From contig NZ_BMTV01000012.1 of the NCBI RefSeq assembly GCF_014649855.1, positions 1 to 64,000 of the forward strand: a DNA stretch of 64,000 bases. The letters are read 5' to 3'. The first letter of the stretch is position 1. Each line of letters opens with the position of its first letter. Under the pieces are notes generated by a model. That model was not told where the DNA came from, ran no database searches, and saw only the letters and a list, made by a program, of their open reading frames with translations. The position numbers were made by a program, and so were the translations under genes. This stretch comes from Streptomyces roseolus (lineage in GTDB: Bacteria; Actinomycetota; Actinomycetes; Streptomycetales; Streptomycetaceae). Of this stretch, positions 47,915 to 57,496 are shown one piece after another.

Positions 47915-48571
47915 TCAGGCGGCGCTGCTCAGGGAGAGCTTCACGGCGAAGCCGAGGAAGAGGGCGCCGGCGGCGGAGGTGGCGCCGGCGGAGAGGCGCT
48001 TGCGGCGGCGGAAGGCGGCGGAGAGGCGGGTACCGCCGAAGATCAGGGTCGTCAGGTAGAGGAAGCTGCCGAGCTGGAGCAGGGTGCCGAGGACCAGGAA
48101 GGAGAGCGCCGGGTAGGCGTAGGAGGGGTCCACGAACTGCACGAAGAAGGAGATCAGGAAGAGGATCGCCTTCGGGTTGAAGAGGCTGATGATCAGCGCC
48201 CGGCGGTAGGGGTGCTCGGACGGGCCCGTCTCCGGCGCGCCGGCGGCCTCCGCGACCGTCTCGTGGCGGGTGCGCCACAGGGCGAGGGCGGCGCGGAGCA
48301 TCCCGTACGCCATCCAGGCCAGGTAGCCGGCGCCCGCGTACTTGACGACGGTGAAGAGCAGCGGGGTGGTCTGGAGCAGGGAGGCCGCGCCGAGGGCGGC
48401 CAGGGTCATCAGGATCGTGTCGCCGGTGAAGACGCCGGCGGCGGCCTTGTATCCGGTCCGGGTGCCCTTGCGGGCGGCGACGGACAGCACGTACAGCGAG
48501 TTCGGCCCCGGGAGGAGGATGATGAGGACGAGCCCGGCGAGATAGGTCGGCAGATCGGTGACACCCAGCAT
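47915..48571 (-). CDS. LysE/LeuE-family amino acid exporter
   Basis: A 218-aa membrane protein of the LysE/RhtB superfamily. The family signature is LVLIILLPGPNSLYVLSVAARKG with GYKAAAGVFTGDTI. About six membrane helices are present, and RRALIISLFNPKAILFLISFFVQFV matches the fifth-helix region of LeuE. It would export leucine or similar amino acids. The ATG at 48571 begins the conserved N-terminus and is embedded in the arm of a 15-bp inverted repeat. No ribosome binding site is visible. Confidence 0.88.
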   Translation of the reverse strand: MLGVTDLPTYLAGLVLIILLPGPNSLYVLSVAARKGTRTGYKAAAGVFTGDTILMTLAALGAASLLQTTPLLFTVVKYAGAGYLAWMAYGMLRAALALWRTRHETVAEAAGAPETGPSEHPYRRALIISLFNPKAILFLISFFVQFVDPSYAYPALSFLVLGTLLQLGSFLYLTTLIFGGTRLSAAFRRRKRLSAGATSAAGALFLGFAVKLSLSSAA

Positions 48572-48610
48572 GAAGCGGAGTGTCGCACACCGGTACGACA
48601 CTCCGCTTCA
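48571..48610. repeat. Perfect 15-bp inverted repeat covering the exporter start
   Basis: TGAAGCGGAGTGTCG (48571-48585) and its exact complement (48596-48610) with a 10-bp loop. It spans from 20 nt after the mutase stop to the first base of the exporter ATG. It may terminate mutase transcription, act as an operator, or hide the exporter start in RNA structure. Confidence 0.75.
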
Positions 48611-48629
48611 AGTTTCAACGAGCGGACGT

Positions 48630-50210
<1,581 letters not shown>

Positions 50211-50410
50211 GTGCTGTGCCTCCCGTTTGATGTGCTGCCGCGCTCCTGTACCGACCCTCGCGACGGACTGTAGCGGCGGCTGCGCGGTCCGGTGGAGGTC
50301 AGCAGGCTGGGACCTTCCTCACAACATCAGCGCTTCGCCCGGCCGGGCGCGCAACCGCGGGCGGGCGGGAAGCATCCCTATGGGCACAGTCGAGTTCCCG
50401 GGGGGCCACC

Positions 50411-51286
50411 ATGAAGCGTTCGTCCGTCATACGCAGAGCCGTGCTCGCGACCGCCGCCGTCGCGCTCGTCGCCACGGGCTGTACGGCCCAGGCGGCCGGG
50501 CCGGGAAGCGGGGGTCGGACCGGGACTCCGACGCCGTCGGCGACGGGCGCCCCGGTGACCGCGGCGCCCTCGCCCTCGTCCGCACCGGCGCCCGGCGGTT
50601 CCGCGTCCGGCGGGTCCGACGCGAAGCCGTCGTCGCCCGCGCCCACGGCCGCCGTGAAGGTCCTCATGAAGGACGGCGACGAGAACGAGCAGGTGCGGGA
50701 GCTCCAGGCGCGGCTGCGGCAGCTCGACCACTTCGACCGGGCACCCACGGGCTTCTACGGTTCGATCACGGGGAAGGCGGTCTCGGCCTTCCAGAAGAAG
50801 CGGGGGCTGCCCGCGACGGGCTCGGTGGACGAGACGACCTGGCAGCGGCTGCTCGGCCTGTCGCGGAAGCCGACGGCGGACGAGCTGAAGCCGTCGACCA
50901 CCAACGAGCTGGACACGCCGGCCGCGGCCTGCATGAAGGGCCGGGTGCTCTGCATCAGCAAGGAGAGCCGGACGCTGGCCTGGATGATCGACGGCCGGGT
51001 GGTGTCGTCGATGGACGTGCGCTTCGGCTCGGAGAACACGCCGACGCGCGAGGGCACCTTCGCGGTCGGCTGGAAGGCGAAGGACTGGACGTCGACGATC
51101 TACCACACGCCCATGCCGTACGCGATGTTCTTCAGCGGCGGCCAGGCGGTGCACTACTCGTCGGACTTCGCGGCCCGCGGCTACGGCGGGGCCTCGCACG
51201 GCTGCGTGAACGTCCGGGACCGGGCGAAGATCGCGGCCCTCTTCGACCAGGTGAAGGTCGGCGACAAGGTCGTCGTCCACTGGTAG
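50411..51286 (+). CDS. L,D-transpeptidase lipoprotein with peptidoglycan-binding domain
   Basis: A 291-aa protein. The lipoprotein signal ends LVATGC (Cys about residue 23). A Pro/Ser/Ala-rich linker (to about 78) is followed by PG_binding_1 (about 82-140: NEQVRELQARLRQLDHF, GKAVSAFQKKRGL) and YkuD (about 170-290). The catalytic HYSSDFAARGYGGASHGCVNV has the complete SHGC motif, unlike the related enzyme at 26853-27560. It forms 3-3 crosslinks in peptidoglycan from the outer face of the membrane. The 200-nt upstream gap has no recognised riboswitch. Confidence 0.9.
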   Translation: MKRSSVIRRAVLATAAVALVATGCTAQAAGPGSGGRTGTPTPSATGAPVTAAPSPSSAPAPGGSASGGSDAKPSSPAPTAAVKVLMKDGDENEQVRELQARLRQLDHFDRAPTGFYGSITGKAVSAFQKKRGLPATGSVDETTWQRLLGLSRKPTADELKPSTTNELDTPAAACMKGRVLCISKESRTLAWMIDGRVVSSMDVRFGSENTPTREGTFAVGWKAKDWTSTIYHTPMPYAMFFSGGQAVHYSSDFAARGYGGASHGCVNVRDRAKIAALFDQVKVGDKVVVHW

Positions 51287-51307
51287 CGGACGGGAAGGGG
51301 AGAAGGG

Positions 51308-51344
51308 GCGCGGGTGGGGCCGGGGGAACGTGCCCCACCCGCGC
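51308..51344 (+). terminator. Terminator of the L,D-transpeptidase gene
   Basis: Perfect 13-bp stem (51308-51320 with 51332-51344) and an 11-nt loop, 22 nt after the stop codon. Confidence 0.85.
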
Positions 51345-51442
51345 CGGGTGCGCGGAGCCGTAGGTACGGGGGGAACCCCGGCTCTCTGCGCGGCCGATGA
51401 CCAGTCGGCTCACTCAGTACTGCGCCGACGGGCCCGAAAGTG

Positions 51443-52528
51443 TCACACCCGTGTCGCCGGGGCTCCCGCGAGAGCTCCGGCCGGGGCGGTCGCGAGGACC
51501 TTCGCACCCTTCGTGACCTGCGGTTTCGACTGTCCCTGCGACGTCGTCCGGTCCTTCTGCTCCGCCCGCTGCTTGGCCCTGGGCCGGTCCTTCGGGTCGG
51601 GCCGGTCCGTGCCGCCGCCGCTCCTGCCGCGCTTGCGGCTGGGGTCGGAGGGGGTGGGGACGGTGCCGCGGCCGATGTCGGTGCCGGTGTCCCGGCTCCC
51701 CTCGTCGCCGTCCTTGTCCCGTTCGCCGCTCCCCTCCTTCTTCCCCTCCTTCTCCTTCTCCGCGGCGGAGCCGAGGAGGGCGTCGCAGTAGGCGCGCAGG
51801 GACTGGCCGGTGCGCAGGGCGGCGGCGAGCCGCTGGCGGCCGGCCTCGTCGAGGCGGCCGGCGCGGTAGTCGCCGCAGGCCTTGGTCCTGGCCTCGCGGG
51901 TGTCGGCGTCCCGGCCCCCCGTGTCGTCGTCCTCGTCGCGGCCGGTGCGCTTGCCGGAGGGGGTGGTGCCGGGGCGGGGGGTCGCGAGGGCGCCGTCCCG
52001 GGATCCGGCCGTGGGGGTGGTGCCGGGGGCGGGCGGGGTGGGCCGGTCCGGGTCGCCGCTCCGGGACGGGTCGGGGTGGCGCCGGACCCCGGCGGTGGGT
52101 CCGCCCGGGTCGCCGGTCGGGACCGCGGGGTCGGTGGCGGCGGCCGTACGGGACGGTTCCCGGTCGACCAGCGGGAGGACCCCGGTGCCGGCGGCGACGG
52201 CGACCCCGCCGACGGTGACGGCGGCGAGCGCGGCGGCGAGCCCGTACCGCAGGGAGCGTCCCCAGCGGCGGGCCGCCCCGGGCGCGGCCGTGCGGGCGGC
52301 GGTGGCGGCGCGGGCGGTGGCGGCGGTGCGGAAGGCGACGAGGGCGGCCTCCTCCCCGGCGAGCGGTTCGCCGGGGGCCGGGGCGGCGGGGGCGCGGACC
52401 GTGTCGAGGGCGTCGGCGAGGGCGGCGGCGCCGGTGCGGGCGGCCGGGTCCGCGGGGTCGACGGGCTCGCCCCGGAGCAGCCGCTCCGCGGCGTCGGGAT
52501 CGAGCCACTGGTACCGCTCGTCGGCCAT
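51443..52528 (-). CDS. Anti-sigma-like membrane protein with charged extracellular tail
   Basis: A 361-aa protein whose ATG shares a base with the sigma factor stop (TGATG), so the two are coupled. Residues 1-95 are cytosolic and helical (WLDPDAAERLLRGEPVDPAD). One membrane helix lies at about 104-125 (YGLAAALAAVTVGGVAVAAGTG). The rest is extracellular, with a short folded stretch (about 205-250: ACGDYRAGRLDEAGRQRLAAALRTG). Long Pro/Thr/Asp and Lys/Glu/Arg-rich low-complexity segments surround it. No HxxxCxxC zinc anti-sigma motif is seen. Position and topology indicate an anti-sigma factor; the family is not recognised. Confidence 0.72.
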   Translation of the reverse strand: MADERYQWLDPDAAERLLRGEPVDPADPAARTGAAALADALDTVRAPAAPAPGEPLAGEEAALVAFRTAATARAATAARTAAPGAARRWGRSLRYGLAAALAAVTVGGVAVAAGTGVLPLVDREPSRTAAATDPAVPTGDPGGPTAGVRRHPDPSRSGDPDRPTPPAPGTTPTAGSRDGALATPRPGTTPSGKRTGRDEDDDTGGRDADTREARTKACGDYRAGRLDEAGRQRLAAALRTGQSLRAYCDALLGSAAEKEKEGKKEGSGERDKDGDEGSRDTGTDIGRGTVPTPSDPSRKRGRSGGGTDRPDPKDRPRAKQRAEQKDRTTSQGQSKPQVTKGAKVLATAPAGALAGAPATRV

Positions 52529-53226
52529 CACATGTCCTTCTGCGTACGCGGACGCCAATGCGTCACACCGCCGGGGGCTATGAACCCGGGATTCCGGCCG
52601 CGTTGGGGGGGTACTCCGTCGAGGCCGGGCGCCCCGTCGCCGGCTTCTCCGTCCGGGTCCGCTCCGGCCGCGGCCGCGTCGACGCCGAGGAGTTCGGCGA
52701 GCTTCTTCAGTCCGCGGTGCGCGGCGGTGCGGACGGCGCCGGGGCGCTTGCCGAGGGCCTCGGCGGCGGACTTGGCGTCGAGGCCGACGACGACGCGCAG
52801 GACGACGGCCTCGGCCTGGTCCTGCGGGAGGCGGGCGATGAGCCGCATGGTGTCGCCGGTGGAGAGTGCCTCCAGGGCCTCGCCGGCGGTGTCGGCGTCG
52901 GCGGGCTTGTCGGTCAGTTCGGTCTCGTCGCCGCCGGAGGCGGGGCGGCGGCCGCGCATCCGGATGTGGTCGAGGGCGCGGTTGCGGGCGATCCGGGCCG
53001 CCCAGCCGCGGAAGCGGTCCGCGTCGCCGCCGAAGCGGTCGAGGTCACGGGCGATCTGGAGCCAGGCCTCCGAGGCGACGTCCTCGGCGTCGGCCTCTCC
53101 GACCAGCGTGCGCATGTAGCCCAGCAGACGGGGGTGCACGGCGCGGTACACAGTACGGAAGGCGTCTTCGTCCCCGTTCTGCGCAGCGAGCACCGCGGCC
53201 GTCAGCTCCGCGTCGTCCCCCAGCAC
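52528..53226 (-). CDS. ECF sigma factor
   Basis: A 232-aa ECF sigma factor, GTG start. Region 2 is at about 10-85 (DEDAFRTVYRAVHPRLLGYMRT, DAEDVASEAWLQIARDLDRF, RFRGWAARIARNRALDHIR). Region 4 is at about 120-175 (LIARLPQDQAEAVVLRVVVGLDAKSAAEALGKRPGAVR in pieces, then HRGLKKLAELL). The Gly/Asp-rich C-terminal 50 residues are extra. It is followed at once by a membrane protein that is probably its anti-sigma factor. CAGGGT 7 nt before the GTG might be a leaderless -10. Confidence 0.9.
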   Translation of the reverse strand: MLGDDAELTAAVLAAQNGDEDAFRTVYRAVHPRLLGYMRTLVGEADAEDVASEAWLQIARDLDRFGGDADRFRGWAARIARNRALDHIRMRGRRPASGGDETELTDKPADADTAGEALEALSTGDTMRLIARLPQDQAEAVVLRVVVGLDAKSAAEALGKRPGAVRTAAHRGLKKLAELLGVDAAAAGADPDGEAGDGAPGLDGVPPQRGRNPGFIAPGGVTHWRPRTQKDM

Positions 53227-53671
53227 TCCCCAAACCCTGTTCGTCGGTCGCGTCCCGCGCGCGCGTCAGCACGTCGCCGGCGGAGTCGGGGCTGGTCATC
53301 GCCGCCGGTGTCCGCTTCGTGCTCCAGCACGCTACGTCGATTCCCGGTGTCGCGTCCACGCGGTGCGGGGACCTTGCGCAACTTGCAACCTTCGCCCCGG
53401 TGCGGACGGTGTGACAGAAACCGCACGCCCGGCGCTGTATGGAGTACGGAGCCGTGCTGCGGCTCCGTGGACGACGACCGGGGCCTCTCCTGTGGGGGGT
53501 GGCGGCCCCGGTCGTCTCCCTTTTCCGGGACGTGTTCCAGGGCGCGGCTCACCCCTCCGGCGCCGGTTCATCCCACTTTCCTGCGATACGACGTATCACC
53601 CGAAAGGGTTCACCACCTCCGAGCGTCAACCGACCGTTGACACCCAAGGACTGTCAACCTAAGGTTGCCTC
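53227..53671. other. 445-nt intergenic region with palindromes, no gene
   Basis: No convincing gene lies between the divergent sigma factor and HTH-ClpN genes. It contains the perfect palindrome GATACGACGTATC (53585-53597) and the operator/promoter array at 53625-53667. Confidence 0.6.
53625..53667 (+). promoter_or_regulatory. Consensus promoter with overlapping operators before the HTH-ClpN gene
   Basis: -35 TTGACA (53637-53642), exactly 17 bp, -10 TAAGGT (53660-53665), then 6 nt to the ATG: an ideal leaderless promoter. GTCAAC-N5-GTTGAC (53625-53641) overlaps the -35, and the perfect 13-mer CAACCTAAGGTTG (53655-53667) covers the -10. The half-site GTCAACC occurs at 53625 and 53653. Confidence 0.8.
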
Positions 53672-54412
53672 ATGACGCAGCCCGTGGTTCCTCAGATCAG
53701 CATCCGTCTCGACGAACTCATCGAAGCGATCAAGAAGGTCCACCCCGACACGCTGGACCAGCTCTCCGGCGCGGTCATCGCGGCGGACTACCTCGGCGAG
53801 GTCGCCGACCACCTCATCGGCCACTTCGTCGACCAGGCCCGCCGCTCCGGCGCCTCCTGGACCGACATCGGCCGCAGCATGGGCGTCACCCGCCAGGCCG
53901 CCCAGAAGCGCTTCGTCCCCAAGGACCCCGACACCGAGAAGATGGACCCGAACGCCGGGTTCGCCCGCTTCACCCCGCGCGCCCGCGCGGTGGTCGTCGC
54001 CGCGCAGAACGAGGCGATCGCCGCGCGGAACGCGGAGACCGTCCCCGGCCACCTCGCCCTCGGCCTGCTCGCCGAGCCCGAGGGCCTCGCCGTCCTGTGG
54101 ATCACCTCGCAGGGCGTCACCGCCGAGCGGCTGCGCGAGGCCGTCACGCCCACGCTGCCGCCGGCCGTCGAGGAGGTGCCGTCGCTCCTCCCGTACGACG
54201 CGGCGGCGAAGAAGGTGCTCGAACTGACCTTCCGCGAGGCGCTGCGGCTCGGGCACAACTACGTCGGCACCGAGCACATCCTCCTCGCGCTCCTGGAGCA
54301 CGAGGACGGCGAGGGCGTGCTGAGCGGCCTCGGCCTGGAGAAGGCCACGGCCGAGCGGCAGATCTCCGAACTCATCGCCTCCGCGACGGTCGAGGTGCCC
54401 ACCGAGGGCTGA
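53672..54412 (+). CDS. HTH and Clp-N domain protein
   Basis: A 246-aa protein of two parts. Residues 1-95 carry a helix-turn-helix (about 61-81: ASWTDIGRSMGVTRQAAQKR). Residues 99-240 are a Clp N-terminal double repeat as found in ClpC/ClpA: FTPRARAVVVAAQNEAIAAR with VPGHLALGLLAEPEG, then KVLELTFREALRLGHNYVGT with EHILLALLEHEDGEG. It has no AAA+ ATPase domain, so it may be a DNA-binding adaptor or regulator tied to Clp proteolysis. Its promoter is covered by palindromes, suggesting self-repression (inference). The message is leaderless by prediction. Confidence 0.85.
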   Translation: MTQPVVPQISIRLDELIEAIKKVHPDTLDQLSGAVIAADYLGEVADHLIGHFVDQARRSGASWTDIGRSMGVTRQAAQKRFVPKDPDTEKMDPNAGFARFTPRARAVVVAAQNEAIAARNAETVPGHLALGLLAEPEGLAVLWITSQGVTAERLREAVTPTLPPAVEEVPSLLPYDAAAKKVLELTFREALRLGHNYVGTEHILLALLEHEDGEGVLSGLGLEKATAERQISELIASATVEVPTEG

Positions 54413-54415
54413 GCC

Positions 54416-54952
54416 TCAGGCGGAACGGGCCCGGCGGGAGACCACCGCGCGCAGCACCCGGCCGCCCTCGACGGAGAGCTCGCGCGCCCGGCGCAGTCCG
54501 GTCGGGCCGTGGGAGACCGCGTCGAGGACGGCCAGCTGCCGCCGGAGCTCCCCGGTGTGCAGCGGGCCGTCCTCGCCGACGTCGTACAGGCGGTGCACGG
54601 CGAGCGCCACGGTCGAGCAGCGCTCGGCCCAGGCGCGCAGGGGCCCCTCGGCCCATTCGGCGGGCATCCCGTCGGCCATCGCGCGCACCAGGGTGACGAC
54701 CCCGCCGTCGTCGGCGGCCCCGCCGCCCGCGCCGTCCAGGCCGACCCGCGCCTTGCCGACGGCCTCGGCCCAGGCGGCGGCGTCCGCGCGCGCGACCGCC
54801 GCCCACACCGGCCGCAGCACCTCGGCGCGGTCGGGCGCGAGCAGCGGCAGGCACCGGTCCAGACAGGCGAGCCCGGCGGCGGCGAGGCCGCGCCCGTCGG
54901 TCCCGTCGATCAGTTCCGCCAGACTCCGACCCGTACTCGAACTCGACGTCAT
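54416..54952 (-). CDS. Hypothetical Ala-rich helical protein
   Basis: A 178-aa protein, ATG at 54952 with GAGGAGG 5 nt upstream. It is almost wholly alpha-helical and Ala/Arg/Glu-rich, without signal peptide or membrane segment. Three Cys occur at scattered positions. No family is recognised. It is convergent with the HTH-ClpN gene, with 3 nt between stops. Confidence 0.7.
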   Translation of the reverse strand: MTSSSSTGRSLAELIDGTDGRGLAAAGLACLDRCLPLLAPDRAEVLRPVWAAVARADAAAWAEAVGKARVGLDGAGGGAADDGGVVTLVRAMADGMPAEWAEGPLRAWAERCSTVALAVHRLYDVGEDGPLHTGELRRQLAVLDAVSHGPTGLRRARELSVEGGRVLRAVVSRRARSA

Positions 54953-55018
54953 GGACGCCTCCTCGCCACCCGATGCGGACTCTCTACGTCCACTTCTGCG
55001 CCGAAGGGCGCTTTCTCG

Positions 55019-55651
55019 TCACTTGGCGGCCGAAAGCATGCCAGTGGCCTTGGTGTGCTGCATAGAGGTCAGACGGCGTACGAACAGAATGGCGAGGACG
55101 CCGGCGGCAATGGTGAAGAGGTACCCCGCCAGGGACCAGGCCGCGGCGGTGGTCCAGGCGTCCAGCGTCTCGGCCTTCTTGTAGAGCGTGGCCGAGAGCC
55201 GGTCCACGACCAGGCCCCCCACGAAACACGTCCACCAGGAGTTGAGCAGCGTGAGCTCACGGGCGCCGTCGGCGGCGTACGGGTCCGGACGGCTGGCCCG
55301 CCAGGTGTCGACGGCGATCTGGCGCGGGATCCACAGGTTGGCGAGCGGGATGAACCAGGCGCCGATGGCCCAGCCTGGCGTACGGCTGTGGATGTCGAGG
55401 GCCCAGACGTCGGAGTTCTTCCGGACCCGGTGGAACCAGATGATGAAGACGACGACGGTCGCCAGGTAGGCGACGCCGGAAGCGAACGCCGTCAGCGCCG
55501 GGTCGAGCCCGGCGATGGTGGTCGCCTCGTAGGCGGCCTCCGGGTCGGTGAGTGTCCAGACCTCGTCACCCGCGAGCAGCAGGTCGAAGGCGATGCCGAC
55601 GCCCAGCAGGGCCATGACGGAGTACGCCAGGCCGTGGGGATTGCACAGCAT
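55019..55651 (-). CDS. DUF4328-like membrane protein
   Basis: A 210-aa protein with four predicted membrane helices. The conserved middle has FIIWFHRVRKNSDVW, SRTPGWAIGAWFIPLANLWIPRQIAVDTW and LLNSWWTCFVGGL, the pattern of DUF4328 proteins common in Streptomyces. The ATG at 55651 was chosen for GGGGGA 6 nt upstream; two further in-frame starts lie upstream. Function unknown. Confidence 0.8.
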   Translation of the reverse strand: MLCNPHGLAYSVMALLGVGIAFDLLLAGDEVWTLTDPEAAYEATTIAGLDPALTAFASGVAYLATVVVFIIWFHRVRKNSDVWALDIHSRTPGWAIGAWFIPLANLWIPRQIAVDTWRASRPDPYAADGARELTLLNSWWTCFVGGLVVDRLSATLYKKAETLDAWTTAAAWSLAGYLFTIAAGVLAILFVRRLTSMQHTKATGMLSAAK

Positions 55652-55755
55652 GAAGGTTCCCCCCAGGAACATGTGAACGGAACGCCCCTCCCCCAAGGGG
55701 CCGGGCCGGAACGTATGTCAGGCGGAGGCGTTCCGCCCAGGGGAAAACCCGCAGC

Positions 55756-57384
55756 TCAGCCGCGCACCTTAGCCGCCAGGGTGCGGAAGTCGGACCACGG
55801 CACGGCGGGTTTGCGGGGGTCCCACACCTTCTGGGAGAGGGCCGCGAGCGGGAGGCGGATGCCGGCGGCGACCTGGTCCTGGGTCTGGGCGTCGGCCAGG
55901 TCGCACCAGACGGCGAACCGGGCGCCCTGGATCTGCGCGTCGTAGCGGGCCGGGACGGGGGTGGTGCCGCGGACGACCAGCGGGGTCCACTGCTCGTAGA
56001 TGCGGCGGCCGGTCGGGTAGGTGAACCGGTTGGGCTCGCCGAGCACGTAGTAGAGGTACTCGTCGTTGAGGTTGACCAGCCTGCGGCCCGCCTGGAGGTA
56101 CGGGAGCGGGGGCCGGGCGCCGTACTCCTTGCCCGTCCAGTACTCGACCTCGATGTCCTTCGCCGCGCTGACGACGCCGCCGGCGAAGAAGCCGTCGTTC
56201 CACGCCTTGAGGGTCTTGCCGGTCGGCCGGACGGTGGCGGCGCGGTCGTTGAGCCAGTCGGTCGCCAGGTCCTGGACGCGGCCGGAGGGGCCGTACGCCT
56301 CCCGCGCCGCGCGGGCGAGCTGCGGGTAGGTCGCCTCGGGGTCCTTCGCCATCAGGGCCACGTACTCGTCGGCGCCGAGGTGCCAGTAGGCGCCGGGGAA
56401 GAGGGCGGTGTACTCGCGCAGCAGGTCGTCGACGATCCGGGCCGCGTCCGGGTCGGAGACGTCGACGGCGCCGCGCGGGGTGCGGCCGCTGACGCTGACC
56501 AGCTGGAGGTCCGGGTGGGCGGCGATGACCGCGCCGAGGTGCCCGGGCGAGTCGATCTCGGGGACGACGGTGACGTGCCGGCTCGCGGCGAGCGCCAGGA
56601 TCCGGCGGACCTCCGCCTTGGTGAGGTGCTGCTTCGACACCACCTCGGGGTGCGAGTCGGACTCGATCCGGAAGCCCTGGTCGTCGGAGAAGTGCAGCCC
56701 CAGCTGGTTGAGCTTGAGGTCGCCCATCTCCCGGATCCGGTCCTCCAGCCAGGCGGCGGTGAAGTGCTTGCGGGCGATGTCGACGTTGAGCCCGCGCTGC
56801 GGCTTCGCCGGGCGGTCGGCGACCGTGCCCTCGGGCATCGCGCCGCTTCCCCTCACCGACTGCTTGAGGGTGCGGGTGCCGTAGAAGACGCCGGCCTCGT
56901 CGGGGCCGGTGATCCGGACCCGGCCGTCCTTCACGGTGAGCGTGTACGACTCGGCGGCGCCCTTGCCGCCGAGCGCCAGCTCGACGTCGCCCGGCCCCGC
57001 GGCGGCCTCGCCGCGGTAGCGCAGGCCCAGCTCCCGGGCGAGCAGCCGGCCCTCGTCGGCGAGGCCCGCGCTGTCGGCGCCGAGGACGACCCCGGCGCTC
57101 GCGGCGGGCTTCCAGCCGGGGCCCCGGGCCGGTTCGTGGGAGCGGACGGCGGGGACGGTGCGGGGGGCCCGGGAGAGCGGGTAGGTCCGGGTGGGCGTGG
57201 GGCTCGGGGTCGGCGCCGCGGTGGGCTTCGCGGCCGAGGTGGTCGCGGCCGGGGCCGTACCGGAGGGTGACGGGGATCCCGCGCCGGAGGGGGAGCCGTC
57301 CGAGCAGGCCGCCACGGTGGTCAGGGCCACCGCGGCCGCCAGGAGAGCCGGGCCGCGCAGGGGGCCCCGTGGGGAGTGCCGCAT
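55756..57384 (-). CDS. GH20 beta-N-acetylhexosaminidase lipoprotein
   Basis: A 542-aa exported glycosidase. The lipoprotein signal ends TTVAACS (Cys about residue 27). A Pro/Thr/Ser linker is followed by the GH20b N-terminal domain (about 75-190) and the catalytic barrel (about 190-500). The acid pair is Asp339-Glu340 in HLGADEYV; other marks are KPQRGLNVDIARKHF, LNQLGLHFSDDQGFRIES and VVPEIDSPGH. It removes terminal GlcNAc or GalNAc from chitin fragments or peptidoglycan pieces at the cell surface. The ATG at 57384 is preferred over the one three codons upstream because GGAGG is then 9 nt away. Confidence 0.88.
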   Translation of the reverse strand: MRHSPRGPLRGPALLAAAVALTTVAACSDGSPSGAGSPSPSGTAPAATTSAAKPTAAPTPSPTPTRTYPLSRAPRTVPAVRSHEPARGPGWKPAASAGVVLGADSAGLADEGRLLARELGLRYRGEAAAGPGDVELALGGKGAAESYTLTVKDGRVRITGPDEAGVFYGTRTLKQSVRGSGAMPEGTVADRPAKPQRGLNVDIARKHFTAAWLEDRIREMGDLKLNQLGLHFSDDQGFRIESDSHPEVVSKQHLTKAEVRRILALAASRHVTVVPEIDSPGHLGAVIAAHPDLQLVSVSGRTPRGAVDVSDPDAARIVDDLLREYTALFPGAYWHLGADEYVALMAKDPEATYPQLARAAREAYGPSGRVQDLATDWLNDRAATVRPTGKTLKAWNDGFFAGGVVSAAKDIEVEYWTGKEYGARPPLPYLQAGRRLVNLNDEYLYYVLGEPNRFTYPTGRRIYEQWTPLVVRGTTPVPARYDAQIQGARFAVWCDLADAQTQDQVAAGIRLPLAALSQKVWDPRKPAVPWSDFRTLAAKVRG

Positions 57385-57496
57385 CCCACGCATCCTCCCC
57401 CACCCGGGCCGGCCCGGCCACTCGCCGGACGCGCTTCCGCACCCGCCGGAACGGAACCTTCACGTCCATCACACGTTCCTAAACTCTCCCTTCCGG

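Noticed and set aside
50211..50410. Cobalamin riboswitch upstream of the mutase
   Set aside because: No B12-box-like or conserved aptamer pattern was recognisable in the gap.
51690..51790. Lys/Glu-rich stretch as a separate small gene
   Set aside because: It is the charged low-complexity tail of the anti-sigma-like protein on the minus strand; no separate start signals are seen.
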